Positions 8,321 through 16,504 of a DNA stretch of 64,000 nucleotides are shown here, piece after piece (the stretch's first letter is position 1; every line of letters starts with the position of its first letter). Where the stretch lies: the NCBI GenBank assembly GCA_964574325.1, contig CAZNMY010000003.1:1-64000 (forward strand), in the 5' to 3' direction. Both the position numbers and the translations under genes were made by a program. The DNA comes from CAMDPA01 sp964574325 (GTDB lineage: Bacteria; Pseudomonadota; Alphaproteobacteria; Rhizobiales; Hyphomicrobiaceae). Under the pieces are notes generated by a model. The model saw nothing but the letters and a program-made list of their open reading frames with translations. It did not search any database and was not told the DNA's origin.

Positions 8321-8554
8321 ATGAAAGATCACGTCTATGCAGTGACAGAGATCGTCGGTTCATCGAAGGAGTCGCTGGATGCGGCCATTCGCAATGCCAT
8401 TCGGACCGGCGCCAAGACGCTCCGGCATCTGGAATGGTTCGAGGTGAGCCAGATCCGTGGCCACATCGAGAACGGCGACGTCGCGCACTACCAAGTGTGT
8501 TTGAAGCTGGCTTCCGTTACGAGGACAAGGATAAGTGAGCTGCCTTCGCGATAA
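8321..8554 (+). CDS. Dodecin, with a one-base deletion that replaces the C-terminus
   Basis: Dodecins are small flavin- or CoA-binding dodecamers that buffer flavins. The N-terminal 62 residues match the family (HVYAVTEIVGSSKESLDAAI, then TLRHLEWFEVSQIRGHIE and VAHYQV). The normal C-terminus, GFRYEDKDK followed by a stop at 8536-8538, is present but in the +1 frame. At 8508-8511 the sequence reads TGGC where TGGGC would keep the frame. The annotated frame therefore ends with ASVTRTRISELPSR and stops at 8554. A good CAGGAG site precedes ATG 8321. Either the gene carries a recent -1 mutation or the base is a sequencing error. Confidence 0.8.
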   Translation: MKDHVYAVTEIVGSSKESLDAAIRNAIRTGAKTLRHLEWFEVSQIRGHIENGDVAHYQVCLKLASVTRTRISELPSR

Positions 8555-8906
8555 GTTGGCATGCCGCGTTGCTCAGCGGCATCCGGACAGCTCCAAACCC
8601 GTTGGCGCAGGAGTCCGCACTGAAGGCGGCGTCAGCGCGAATACGCCGGAGACTAAGAAAGGCCATCTGGGAAGAGGTGCCGCGTGGCTCGTTTAGTGCC
8701 ATGCGGGCGGAACGCACAGGCTCACCGGCCAGAGACGGAGAGCTAGCGACATTGTGTCTGCCTCAGACCATTTAGTAGCGAAGATTGACATCGATCAAGT
8801 GGTGACCAGATAGCGGGGAACAGCATGTAATCGGATTGGTCAGATCTCGTTGGGTTTTTGAATGTGTGAGTCGCAGCCGGAGATGGGACAGTGGAGGATG
8901 ACTGCG
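8555..8906. other. 352-base intergenic region before the first heme-copper operon
   Basis: I see no convincing gene here. It holds the FNR-type box at 8785-8798 and, at its right end, the GTGGAGG ribosome site of the small subunit gene starting at 8907. It is the likely promoter region of the eight-gene plus-strand operon. Confidence 0.6.
8785..8798. promoter_or_regulatory. FNR/NNR/FixK-type box upstream of the first heme-copper operon
   Basis: TTGACATCGATCAA fits TTGAY-N4-RTCAA. It is centred about 115 bases before the first start codon of the operon at 8907. Activation from -41.5 would place the transcript start near 8833. Confidence 0.6.
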
Positions 8907-9095
8907 ATGAGACAAACGGACGGAGCGCCTGGCAACCCCGAAGCTGGTGCACGAGAAGCACGTGAACCGATCCCGATCATGCAGCGGGTGCTCGATAACC
9001 CTTTCCTTCTCCTGTTCCTCGGCGTGACCATCCCCGCAGTGCTCTACCTCATCTGGGGCATCATGGAGGTCGTGTCCATTCCCATCGCCAATTGA
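8907..9095 (+). CDS. Small single-TM subunit, likely accessory (IIa-like) subunit of the heme-copper reductase
   Basis: A 62-residue protein with a polar N-terminus (rich in Gly, Glu, Arg) and one C-terminal membrane segment (NPFLLLFLGVTIPAVLYLIW). This matches the size and topology of the small subunit IIa that accompanies B-type (ba3-like) heme-copper oxidases. It immediately precedes the CuA subunit gene. ATG 8907 has a GGAGG site at ideal spacing; ATG 8898 overlaps that site and is less likely. The role as a structural subunit is inferred from context and topology, not from a conserved motif. Confidence 0.6.
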   Translation: MRQTDGAPGNPEAGAREAREPIPIMQRVLDNPFLLLFLGVTIPAVLYLIWGIMEVVSIPIAN

Positions 9096-9120
9096 ATCAC
9101 GCTTCTGCACGGGGGCTCTG

Positions 9121-9675
9121 ATGGCAATTACATCACCAGAAAAGCGCTTGTGGTGGAAGGATCCAATCCACACGATCGAGATCGGCTGGATCATCGTCGC
9201 GTTCCTGTGGGGGCTATTCATGTTCTTTTTCATGATAGCTTGGCACTTCATCGGACAGCAGAATCTATCGACGGTGACTTACCGGATCCAACCGGAGCGC
9301 TATGTCCAAAATGTCGAAGCATTCGCAGCCCAATACCAAGTCAAGGACCTGGAAGGTAAGCCGAGGCGCGAGAACGGTGTGCCCGTGGTTCGTCCACCCG
9401 CTGGTGGCGATGCATACTTGCTGGCAAGACTTTGGGAGTTCTGGCCAGTGCTAGAATTAAAGACCGGACAGACCTATCGGCTTCATCTCTCATCGGCGGA
9501 TTGGCAGCATGGGTTCTCTCTTCAACCGATCAATCTGAATGTATCGGTGCATCCTGGCTACGAGCATGTGATCACGCTGACGCCGACAACAAAGGGAGAG
9601 TACGGGGTGATCTGCAACGAGTTCTGCGGAATTGGTCACCACAACATGACGGGCAGGATCCGCGTCGTTGATTGA
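9121..9675 (+). CDS. CuA-containing subunit II of a B-type heme-copper reductase
   Basis: Carries the binuclear CuA centre that accepts electrons from a cytochrome c or cupredoxin in the periplasm and passes them to subunit I. The 184-residue protein has one N-terminal membrane helix (about residues 21-43), as in ba3-type subunit II, followed by a cupredoxin domain. All CuA ligands are visible: His130, then Cys165, Cys169, His173 and Met176 in CNEFCGIGHHNM. The Tyr-less subunit I gene follows. This CuA site separates the enzyme from classical cNOR, whose small subunit is a cytochrome c. No cytochrome c gene (CxxCH) is seen in the cluster, so the donor is encoded elsewhere. Confidence 0.9.
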   Translation: MAITSPEKRLWWKDPIHTIEIGWIIVAFLWGLFMFFFMIAWHFIGQQNLSTVTYRIQPERYVQNVEAFAAQYQVKDLEGKPRRENGVPVVRPPAGGDAYLLARLWEFWPVLELKTGQTYRLHLSSADWQHGFSLQPINLNVSVHPGYEHVITLTPTTKGEYGVICNEFCGIGHHNMTGRIRVVD

Positions 9676-9791
9676 ATGCGCATCCGGCTCCTCCACAGTT
9701 ACTCAATCGGACTGGAGCTAAGCGCAGCTAATAGCTAGTCCTCAGGCATCGAAAGCTCGAACACATCCAATACGCCCCAATGGGGAAGATC

Positions 9792-11522
9792 ATGACGATA
9801 GCACAAGATGCAGCCTTTCCCGGTCGCGCCGCGGTAGCGGACTTCCGCACATGTCGCTTCACTGGGCTCAGAATCGAGCGGAATGCTGAGATCCTTATCC
9901 GCTACAATGCCGTCGCGGCAGTTGTATTCCTTGCATGGGGCGGACTGCTCGGGCTCCTCGTCGCCCTTACGCGATGGCCTGCGGTCCAACTCCTCGATGC
10001 CGAATGGTTCTATCTAGTCCTTACCGGCCATGGTGCGAATGTTCTCCTCTTTTGGATCATTTTCTTCGAAATAGCCGTTCTCTACTTCGGCGGCGCGATA
10101 CTTCTCGGAGCGCGGCTGGCGACGCCGAAGATTGCCTGGGTGGCCTTCGTCCTCATGATTGTCGGAGCGCTGATGGCGAATTTCGCCGTGCTACGCGGCG
10201 ATTCATCGGTCATGTTTACGTCGTATCCACCGATGAAGGCCTCGCACTGGTTCTATCTGTCTCTGATAATTTTTGCTGTCGGCGCTCTGATCGGAGTGCT
10301 CGTGTTTTTCGGTACACTCGTAATCGCACGCGAGGAGCAGACATATGAAGGGTCGGTTCCCTTGGTTACCTTTGGTGCGATCACTGCCGGCATTATCGCT
10401 GTCTTCACGCTGGCCTCAGGTGCGATAATTCTGATACCGACATGGCTATGGTCGATCGGCCTCGTGTCTGGGATAGATAGCCTGATGTACAAGGTCGTCT
10501 GGTGGGGGATGGGACATTCCAGCCAGCAGATCAACGTGTCGGCACATGTTGCGATCTGGTACGCGATTGCGGCAATGGTTCTGGGTGCCAAGCCGCTCTC
10601 GGAGAAAGTCAGCCGAATGGCTTTCTTCATGTACATCCTTTTCTTGCAGCTGGCCTCAGCCCATCACTTGCTGGCAGAGCCGGGCCTGTCGTCGAGCTGG
10701 AAGATCGTCAATACGTCTTACATGATGTACTTGGCAGTGCTCGGATCGCTCATCCACGGGTTGACAGTGCCGGGTGCGATCGAGGCTGCACAGCGGCGCA
10801 ACGGTTACACTCGTGGCTCCTTCGAGTGGTTGACCAAGGCACCCTGGGGAAATCCTGCCTTCTCAGGCATGTTCATGTCGCTGGTGATGTTTGGCTTCAT
10901 CGGCGGTATCTCTGGCGTGGTGCTGGGAACCGAGCAGCTGAATGTGCTGATGCACAACACGATCTACGTACCGGGCCATTTCCACGGTACGGTTGTCGCT
11001 GGCACGACACTCGCCTTCATGGCAGGCACGTACATTCTGGTCCCCTTGTTCTTTCAGCGGGACATCGTTTGGCCGAGGCTTGCCAAATGGCAACCCTACT
11101 TGTTCGGCATCGGCGCGGGCGGCATTTCGCTCTTCATGATGGGCGCGGGTACGCTTGGCGTGGCTCGTCGCCATTGGGACTTCTCGTTCACCAACGCCGC
11201 TCATGCATTCCAGTATCCGCCGGCCGCTTATTTGATGATGGCTCTCAATGGCATCTTTGCTGTGCTGGCAGCCATTGGAGGGATCATATTCGTATTGGTG
11301 ATAGTAGGCTCCATTCTGTTCGGTCCGAAGTTGGAAGGACCCAACGCGCGTCTCGTCTTCCCGCTGCATGACCGTAGTCGGGAAGCGGTCTCGAGCTACG
11401 GCAGCCACAGCACGGTGAAGCTTCCAGGCACGATCATCCTTGTGTCGATCTTCTTCGCGGCTTTCGTCCTCTACTACTTCGTCAACTGGATGTATCTGTC
11501 CGAGCTTTGGAAATTCCGGTGA
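9792..11522 (+). CDS. Heme-copper reductase subunit I (B-family, CuA type) with Gln in place of the catalytic Tyr; candidate NO reductase
   Basis: The membrane catalytic subunit of a heme-copper reductase, 576 residues, about 13 helices. Six metal-ligand histidines are present: His80 (low-spin heme), His242, His291 and His292 (CuB or FeB), and His396 and His398 (GHFH, high-spin and low-spin heme). In oxygen reductases of the A and B families the first CuB histidine is followed four residues later by the cross-linked Tyr (GHPxVY). Here the motif is GHSSQQ, with Gln246 at that position. Loss of this Tyr is expected to abolish normal O2 chemistry and is a mark of NO reductases, including CuA-containing ones described from bacilli. 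The upstream FNR box and NO-related neighbours agree. ATG 9792 has GGGGAAG just before it; ATG 9780 has no site. Confidence 0.85.
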   Translation: MTIAQDAAFPGRAAVADFRTCRFTGLRIERNAEILIRYNAVAAVVFLAWGGLLGLLVALTRWPAVQLLDAEWFYLVLTGHGANVLLFWIIFFEIAVLYFGGAILLGARLATPKIAWVAFVLMIVGALMANFAVLRGDSSVMFTSYPPMKASHWFYLSLIIFAVGALIGVLVFFGTLVIAREEQTYEGSVPLVTFGAITAGIIAVFTLASGAIILIPTWLWSIGLVSGIDSLMYKVVWWGMGHSSQQINVSAHVAIWYAIAAMVLGAKPLSEKVSRMAFFMYILFLQLASAHHLLAEPGLSSSWKIVNTSYMMYLAVLGSLIHGLTVPGAIEAAQRRNGYTRGSFEWLTKAPWGNPAFSGMFMSLVMFGFIGGISGVVLGTEQLNVLMHNTIYVPGHFHGTVVAGTTLAFMAGTYILVPLFFQRDIVWPRLAKWQPYLFGIGAGGISLFMMGAGTLGVARRHWDFSFTNAAHAFQYPPAAYLMMALNGIFAVLAAIGGIIFVLVIVGSILFGPKLEGPNARLVFPLHDRSREAVSSYGSHSTVKLPGTIILVSIFFAAFVLYYFVNWMYLSELWKFR

Positions 11523-11549
11523 TCACCACATTGGCTGTAGGAGTGGATC

Positions 11550-12434
11550 ATGCTCGCCGCCCTGAAAGTGACAGCCTCGATATTGAAGTTGAGGATCGGT
11601 TTCTTCATCGCGCTTGCTGCGTTGATCGGAGTGCTGACCGGGAATGGCGGGATGGGATGGGTCCAGACGACTGTATTCTGTGTTGCCGTGCTCGGCGCGT
11701 CGGGTGCGGCAGGGGCATTCAACCAGTATCTCGAACGTGACATCGACCGGCTAATGGAAAGGACGCTCGATCGTCCGTTTGCAAGCGGAAGGCTGCAGGC
11801 AGGTCCAATTTGGCCGGTTACGTTTGCAGTATTACTGGCAGGCTCTCTGCTCATGACGTGGTCTGTCGGGGGTGGCCTTGCAACGATACTCGTCCTCTTC
11901 GGTTCGTTGACTTACGCTCTGGTCTATACAGTTTGGTTGAAACGGCGAACGGTGTGGAATGTCGTCGTCGGCGGCGCTGCGGGGTCGTTTGCCCTTCTGG
12001 CTGGCGCTGCGGCCGGCGCCTCTCCGTTCGACCCTGGCATTAATCCCGTCGCGGTCGTTCTTGCAGCAGTCCTCTTTCTGTGGACCCCACCGCATTTCTG
12101 GGCACTGGCGGCTGCTCGTGCCGAGGATTACCGCCGCGCCGGCATTCCGATGCTTCCCGTGACCAGTGAGCCAGCCGTTTGGAGCACGGCCATCTTCGCG
12201 CATGTCGTGGTCTTGGTGATGCTGTCTCTGATTCCCACCGTCCTGGGGCTCGGTTGGATCTATGGCGTTTTTGCAGCACTAGGTGGCGGATGGTTCCTGG
12301 CCTCGAGTTGGAAGCTGGTGCGCGCGCCAGAAAAGGCTGAGGCCATGGCCACATTTCGGGCGTCACTCTTGCACTTCAGTGCTCTCTCACTTGGCGTGAT
12401 GCTCGACCGCGCCTATGACGTCTTGATGATATGA
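11550..12434 (+). CDS. ctaB: Protoheme IX farnesyltransferase (heme O synthase)
   Basis: Transfers a farnesyl group to heme B to make heme O, the precursor of heme A, for heme-copper enzymes. The 294-residue UbiA-type membrane protein has the two Asp-rich motifs: NQYLERDIDRLMERT near residue 55 and YTVWLKRRTVWNVVVGG near residue 130. A TAGGAG site precedes ATG 11550. It follows subunit I by 27 bases and overlaps the SCO gene by ATGA, so it is dedicated to this operon. Its presence suggests that the high-spin site may use heme O or A rather than heme B; that is inference. Confidence 0.92.
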   Translation: MLAALKVTASILKLRIGFFIALAALIGVLTGNGGMGWVQTTVFCVAVLGASGAAGAFNQYLERDIDRLMERTLDRPFASGRLQAGPIWPVTFAVLLAGSLLMTWSVGGGLATILVLFGSLTYALVYTVWLKRRTVWNVVVGGAAGSFALLAGAAAGASPFDPGINPVAVVLAAVLFLWTPPHFWALAAARAEDYRRAGIPMLPVTSEPAVWSTAIFAHVVVLVMLSLIPTVLGLGWIYGVFAALGGGWFLASSWKLVRAPEKAEAMATFRASLLHFSALSLGVMLDRAYDVLMI

Positions 12435-13270
12435 GCTATCTTCGCGCATGTGCCGCACTGTTCGTCTTTCTGGCAACGACAGCGGTGTCGGCTCAGGCCG
12501 TTCGGCTCGACGAGGAAAGCGCGTACGAGCAAAGCCAAGCCGCGGTCGGGAGACGGGTCCAGAACCAAGTTCTGATCGATCACAATGGGGTATCGCTCAA
12601 GCTGGATGAGCTGCGAGGCAAACCGCTCGTGGTTTCACTGGTATTCACGAGATGTGCCACTGTGTGCCCATTGACGACCGAGCATGTGCGCAAAGCCGTT
12701 ATCGAAGCCCAGAGAGTGTTGGGTCCTGGCCGTTTCAACGTGCTCACATTCGGCTTCGATGCTCGAAGTGATCGCCCTGCACAATTGAAGGCATTCGCGA
12801 GCGCGCACAGCATTCTGTCCATACACGATTGGCGGATCGCCAGCGCCGACGAAGGCACGACTGCCGCCTTCATCGATCAGCTCGGATTCTCTTTCCGCGC
12901 TGCAGCTGGCGGGTTCGACCATGTGACGCAGACCACGATTCTGGACAAGGATGGTGTCGTCTACCAGCAGATCTATGGAGATAACTTTCCGCTCCCCGTT
13001 TTCATCGAGCCATTGAAGGACGTCGTACTGGGAACAAGCACGCGCTCGCTGGCCCCATTCGACCTGTGGGACCGTGTGGCCTTTCTTTGCACGACTTACA
13101 ATCCAGCGACGGGCGCCTACCGCTTCGACTTCGGCATATTCTTCGGCGTCTTCTTCGGCGCTGTGTCGCTGATGATCTTCGCCGCAGTTCTAGTACGAAT
13201 GATCATGGCTCATCGCCGCGGCCTCGCTCGGGTCACGCCGACCTCCACGGCATATCATGAGGCCGATTGA
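12431..13270 (+). CDS. SCO1/SenC-family copper chaperone with C-terminal membrane anchor
   Basis: SCO proteins deliver or reduce copper for the CuA site. This 279-residue protein has a signal peptide (to about residue 23), a thioredoxin-like SCO domain with the copper motif CATVC in FTRCATVCPLT, and a partner His in GGFDHVTQTT. It then has an unusual C-terminal membrane helix (FFGVFFGAVSLMIFAAVLV), so it is anchored at the C-terminus rather than by the usual N-terminal anchor. The start overlaps the ctaB stop (ATGA), and the stop overlaps the next start (TGATG). It most likely matures the CuA subunit at 9121. Confidence 0.88.
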   Translation: MSYLRACAALFVFLATTAVSAQAVRLDEESAYEQSQAAVGRRVQNQVLIDHNGVSLKLDELRGKPLVVSLVFTRCATVCPLTTEHVRKAVIEAQRVLGPGRFNVLTFGFDARSDRPAQLKAFASAHSILSIHDWRIASADEGTTAAFIDQLGFSFRAAAGGFDHVTQTTILDKDGVVYQQIYGDNFPLPVFIEPLKDVVLGTSTRSLAPFDLWDRVAFLCTTYNPATGAYRFDFGIFFGVFFGAVSLMIFAAVLVRMIMAHRRGLARVTPTSTAYHEAD

Positions 13271-14868
13271 TGCCAGTCATCAGGAGGGCGTTGGCGCGAG
13301 GTTTCGACCGGGTCGAGCGGTGGCTCGATCGGCTGTTCGGACCGGACTGGAACCCGTTGACCAATCTTGGTCCACTGGGTTGGCTGCAGTTCTGGATCGT
13401 AGTGGTCAGCGGCATCTATTTGTTCATCTTCTGGGATACCGGAGTGTCCGCTTCTTACGCTTCGGTCCAATGGCTGACCCACGATCATTGGTGGCATGCG
13501 GGCTTGGCGCGCAGCTTGCACCGATATGCCTCGGACCTCATGGTGTTGCTGATGCTGTTGCACCTCATCCGCGAATGGGTGCGCGACCGGCACCGCGGGA
13601 AGCGTTGGTTCTCCTGGGTCACCGGCGTTCCGATAATCTGGTTCGTGTACCTGTCGGGGATCACTGGTTATTGGTTGGTCTGGGATCAGCTGGCCCAATA
13701 TGTGGCCGTCACCTCCACCGAGCTTCTCGATGCACTTGGAATATTCGCAGAGCCGATTGCGCGCAATTTCCTCGCTCCTGCTTATCTCTCTAGCCGCTTC
13801 TTCACGCTGATGATATTCCTGCACATTGCCATTCCGCTATTGCTTCTGCTGATGATGTGGATCCACACGCAACGCATCACCGACGCGCGCACCAGTCCTC
13901 CCGTCGGGCTTGCTGTGATCATGCTGACGGCGCTGATCGTCGCATCCTATGTGGTCCCCGCGGTCTCACAAGGCCCAGCCGATCTCGCCAGAGTGCCTCA
14001 GCGCGTCGGCATCGATTGGTTCTATTTGCCCCTGTTCCCATTGATGGAGATGGTTCCCGCTGGTTTGATCTGGGCTGGAGTTGGAGCCTTTACTTTCCTT
14101 ATGGTCGGTTTGCCTTGGCTTCCCCCACGTCGTGAAGCACGCGCGGCTGAGGTTCATTTACCACACTGCAACGGCTGCATGCGTTGTGTCAGTGACTGTC
14201 CATACTCAGCGATCACGATGGAGCCGCGCAGCGACGGGCTGCCCTTCCCGCGGGAAGTCAAGGTCAATGCTGCAAACTGCGTCGCCTGCGGCATCTGCAT
14301 GGGATCCTGTCCGTCTTCCACGCCATTCCGCCGGACTGGCCCGCTCGAAACAGGGATCGATCTGCCCGATTACCAGTTGGCTCGGCTGCGCGCCGAGGTG
14401 ATCGAGGTGGCAGGCTCTCTGCCTCCCGGTCCGGGGCGCGTGTTGACGATGGCCTGCCCCCACGGAGCCGGTGGCGAACTGGCGGGTCAAGTGCCGGGCA
14501 CCATCGTTGTGCCATGTATTGGAATGCTACCCCCTGCGATGATCGATTACATCGTCAGCCGCGGCCTCGCCGACGGCGTTTGTCTTGCTGGGTGTGCAGA
14601 GCGCGAATGCCAACATCGCTTCGGCGTCGCCTGGACGAAGGCAAGGATCGCCAGGACGCGCGATCCCTATCTTCGCACGCGTGTACCGCGTGAACGCCTA
14701 CTGACCGTATGGTCAGGGCCTAGTGAGACCTCGCGTCTCGAGAAGGAGCGGACTTTGTTCACGGAGCTTCTGATCAAGATCGGTAGATATGAGGGCATCC
14801 GGGAGCTTGATGCGGACGAGGCCGCAGCAGCGCAGGCGATCCTGCAGAAGCGGGACGCTGTGAAATGA
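13270..14868 (+). CDS. Fusion of di-heme cytochrome b, two [4Fe-4S] clusters and an MvhD-like [2Fe-2S] domain
   Basis: A 532-residue membrane protein of three parts. Residues 1-285 are a cytochrome b/b6-type domain with both heme pairs: His84/His98 and His185/His199, each 14 apart. Residues 300-347 are a double [4Fe-4S] ferredoxin: Cys300, 303, 306, 310 (CNGCMRCVSDCP) and Cys337, 340, 343, 347 (CVACGICMGSCP). Residues 390-500 resemble the MvhD/FrhD-like hydrogenase delta subunit, with Cys396, Cys416, Cys442 and Cys447 (AGCAERECQH). The layout suggests electron transfer between a cytoplasmic iron-sulfur donor and membrane quinone or hemes. No HdrA, hydrogenase or other soluble partner is encoded nearby. 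The start overlaps the SCO stop. The domain calls are firm; the reaction is not known. Confidence 0.85.
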   Translation: MPVIRRALARGFDRVERWLDRLFGPDWNPLTNLGPLGWLQFWIVVVSGIYLFIFWDTGVSASYASVQWLTHDHWWHAGLARSLHRYASDLMVLLMLLHLIREWVRDRHRGKRWFSWVTGVPIIWFVYLSGITGYWLVWDQLAQYVAVTSTELLDALGIFAEPIARNFLAPAYLSSRFFTLMIFLHIAIPLLLLLMMWIHTQRITDARTSPPVGLAVIMLTALIVASYVVPAVSQGPADLARVPQRVGIDWFYLPLFPLMEMVPAGLIWAGVGAFTFLMVGLPWLPPRREARAAEVHLPHCNGCMRCVSDCPYSAITMEPRSDGLPFPREVKVNAANCVACGICMGSCPSSTPFRRTGPLETGIDLPDYQLARLRAEVIEVAGSLPPGPGRVLTMACPHGAGGELAGQVPGTIVVPCIGMLPPAMIDYIVSRGLADGVCLAGCAERECQHRFGVAWTKARIARTRDPYLRTRVPRERLLTVWSGPSETSRLEKERTLFTELLIKIGRYEGIRELDADEAAAAQAILQKRDAVK

Positions 14869-15386
14869 GGCAGGCATTTGCACCGTTGTCCGGACGAGCC
14901 AAGCACTTGGTGCTCGGGACCGCCGTCACAATGGCAGTCTGCCTTGCCACGGCACTCCTTTCCTCTTGGCCTCGTTGGCAGTCCGTCCCGGAGGGTGCCG
15001 CGATACTGCGACTTAGCTTCACGCATGCGGGAGCACAAATCTGCCGCGATCGTACGCCCGATGAGCTGGCGCGGCTGCCGCCCAACATGCGCAGTCGCCA
15101 GCTCTGCGAGCGCCGCCGGGCTCCAGTACGAATCGAAATGGATGTCAATGGTGCGACCGTGATTGCGGTAGATCGCAAGCCGAGCGGGGTGGCCGGCAGC
15201 GGTCCCTCGCGCGTGTACGAGCGTATTCTGCTACCAGCTGGTAGCTATGACGTTGCGCTGCGACTGCGCGACAACTCTGCAGCCACACAATTCACCGCTG
15301 AAGCTCGCCGCCAGATCACGCTCAGGCCCGGACAGAATCTGGCCATCGACTATCGCGCGTCAACGGGAGAATTCATCTTTCATTGA
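14865..15386 (+). CDS. Membrane-anchored periplasmic protein, unknown function
   Basis: A 173-residue protein with one N-terminal membrane segment (about residues 14-34) and a soluble domain facing the periplasm. Two cysteines (QICRDRT and RQLCERRRA) lie 22 residues apart and could form a disulfide or bind metal. The last third, from the VYERILLPAGSYDVALRLRD segment, looks like an immunoglobulin-like beta fold. It overlaps the cytochrome b fusion by ATGA and is followed by a hemerythrin gene 12 bases on, so it belongs to the heme-copper operon. I do not recognise a family. Confidence 0.6.
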   Translation: MRQAFAPLSGRAKHLVLGTAVTMAVCLATALLSSWPRWQSVPEGAAILRLSFTHAGAQICRDRTPDELARLPPNMRSRQLCERRRAPVRIEMDVNGATVIAVDRKPSGVAGSGPSRVYERILLPAGSYDVALRLRDNSAATQFTAEARRQITLRPGQNLAIDYRASTGEFIFH

Positions 15387-15398
15387 AGGAGGACCGGC

Positions 15399-15788
15399 TT
15401 GGCACCGCTGAAATGGAAAGCCGTGTACAGCGTTGGCGACCCCGCGATCGACCACGAGCATCAAGAACTTGTGGAACTCGTCAACACGACTGCGAGTGCG
15501 ATCCTCGATGGTCAGCCAGGCGCTGACATCGACGGCGCCTTCGGCGACCTCTATCGCGCAATCTCTTCGCATTTTGCCCTGGAGGAGGAGGAGATGCGCA
15601 GGTCCAGTTACGACCAACTCGCTCCACACAAGGCTGATCATGAAAGATTGCTGGACCAGCTACGCGACATCATGGATACCCATGATGTGAGCTCCGAAAT
15701 GGCATCCACCGCTGTTGTTGCCGCGATAGAGAAGTGGTTCTCAGAACATTTCCGCACGCACGATGCCAGACTGCACCGCAAACGCTGA
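15399..15788 (+). CDS. Bacteriohemerythrin
   Basis: A 129-residue single-domain hemerythrin with a non-heme di-iron site that binds O2 or NO. The ligand pattern is visible: DPAIDHEHQELVELVN (His), SHFALEEEEM (His and Glu), HKADHERL (two His) and WFSEHFRTHDAR (His and Asp). The start is TTG 15399 behind a clear AAGGAGGA site; no ATG gives the full N-terminus. It is the last gene of the plus-strand heme-copper operon. A role in gas delivery or NO detoxification for the adjacent reductase is inferred. Confidence 0.88.
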   Translation: MAPLKWKAVYSVGDPAIDHEHQELVELVNTTASAILDGQPGADIDGAFGDLYRAISSHFALEEEEMRRSSYDQLAPHKADHERLLDQLRDIMDTHDVSSEMASTAVVAAIEKWFSEHFRTHDARLHRKR

Positions 15789-15875
15789 ATTTGTTCGCTG
15801 TGCAAGTACTGCAGGTGCTCGGACTCTTGACGGTTGCGTTTGCGGCCGTTCCTACTAGGGACATAGCCAGCCGTG

Positions 15876-15890
15876 ACTCACACTGTGAGT
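15876..15890. repeat. Perfect 7-bp inverted repeat between convergent operons
   Basis: ACTCACACTGTGAGT is a 7-base palindrome around one central base. It lies in the gap between the convergent hemerythrin and membrane-protein genes. There is no T-run, so it is not a typical intrinsic terminator; it may be a short hairpin or a protein site. Confidence 0.4.
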
Positions 15891-15919
15891 GAGGGGAACG
15901 TCGGCGACTGGCCACTTGG

Positions 15920-16504
15920 TCAAACAAACGCCGTTTGCTGACGCCTGTCGAAGAACAGTGGAACCGCCCAGCCGAGGATTGCGATGGCGGCAATGACGAG
16001 CCATGCGGCGCCAACCAAGGCCTGGTCGTCGATGAGATAGCTGTTGCATAGGCGGACCGGTGCCACGCTGAAGATCCAGCCGAGAAATAGCGCCATGGAG
16101 ACGAAGTGCGCCTTCAGGAAACCCGCGGTCACTTTACCGAACATCGGGGCGCTGAGTGCGAGTGGCGCACCGACGAGCAGGGGAATGGTCATGAATTTGG
16201 CGGCCTCTACCCATATCGAATCGAGTGAAGCATCTATGCTGCGGGGCAGCATCCATATGGCGGCTGTCGGTATCAGAATTGCAATTCCAGTAGCGCCACC
16301 TCGGTTCCAAAGCACCGACCACCTCGACAAGCGCCTGCGAGCAGCGATCCCCAATGCATAGCCACACAATAGCAGCGCCGGAAGTTGCAGCAGGACGTGA
16401 GTGAGAAGGCGGTCTTCCAGGTATGCGGCGGCCGGTGGCAGGGCCAGCAGCCCCCATAAGCCGACTGCGAGCACAAAATGGGCTGTCTCGCTTTTAGCCA
16501 TCAT
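15920..16504 (-). CDS. Six-helix membrane protein of the second heme-copper operon, unknown function
   Basis: A 194-residue inner-membrane protein with about six hydrophobic segments. Short charged loops contain RRRLSRWSVLWNRGG and a conserved-looking LKAHFVSMALFLGW. Its start overlaps the stop of the SCO gene, so the two are translationally coupled, and it ends the minus-strand operon. The topology and context resemble assembly factors such as CtaG-like or SURF-like proteins, but I cannot match a family motif. A role in assembly of the second reductase is inference. Confidence 0.6.
   Translation of the reverse strand: MMAKSETAHFVLAVGLWGLLALPPAAAYLEDRLLTHVLLQLPALLLCGYALGIAARRRLSRWSVLWNRGGATGIAILIPTAAIWMLPRSIDASLDSIWVEAAKFMTIPLLVGAPLALSAPMFGKVTAGFLKAHFVSMALFLGWIFSVAPVRLCNSYLIDDQALVGAAWLVIAAIAILGWAVPLFFDRRQQTAFV

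Noticed and set aside
8517..8775. Opposed open frames in the gap before the first heme-copper operon
   Set aside because: Both lack ribosome sites and domains, and they overlap each other; the region is better explained as a promoter region with the FNR box.
9121..11522. Simple annotation as ba3-type cytochrome c oxidase
   Set aside because: The missing catalytic Tyr and the NO-related context make the oxygen-reductase label unsafe; kept as heme-copper reductase, candidate NO reductase.
13270..14868. Reading the cytochrome b fusion as part of a bc1 complex
   Set aside because: No Rieske protein or cytochrome c1 gene is adjacent, and the C-terminal iron-sulfur and MvhD-like domains do not occur in bc1 cytochrome b.
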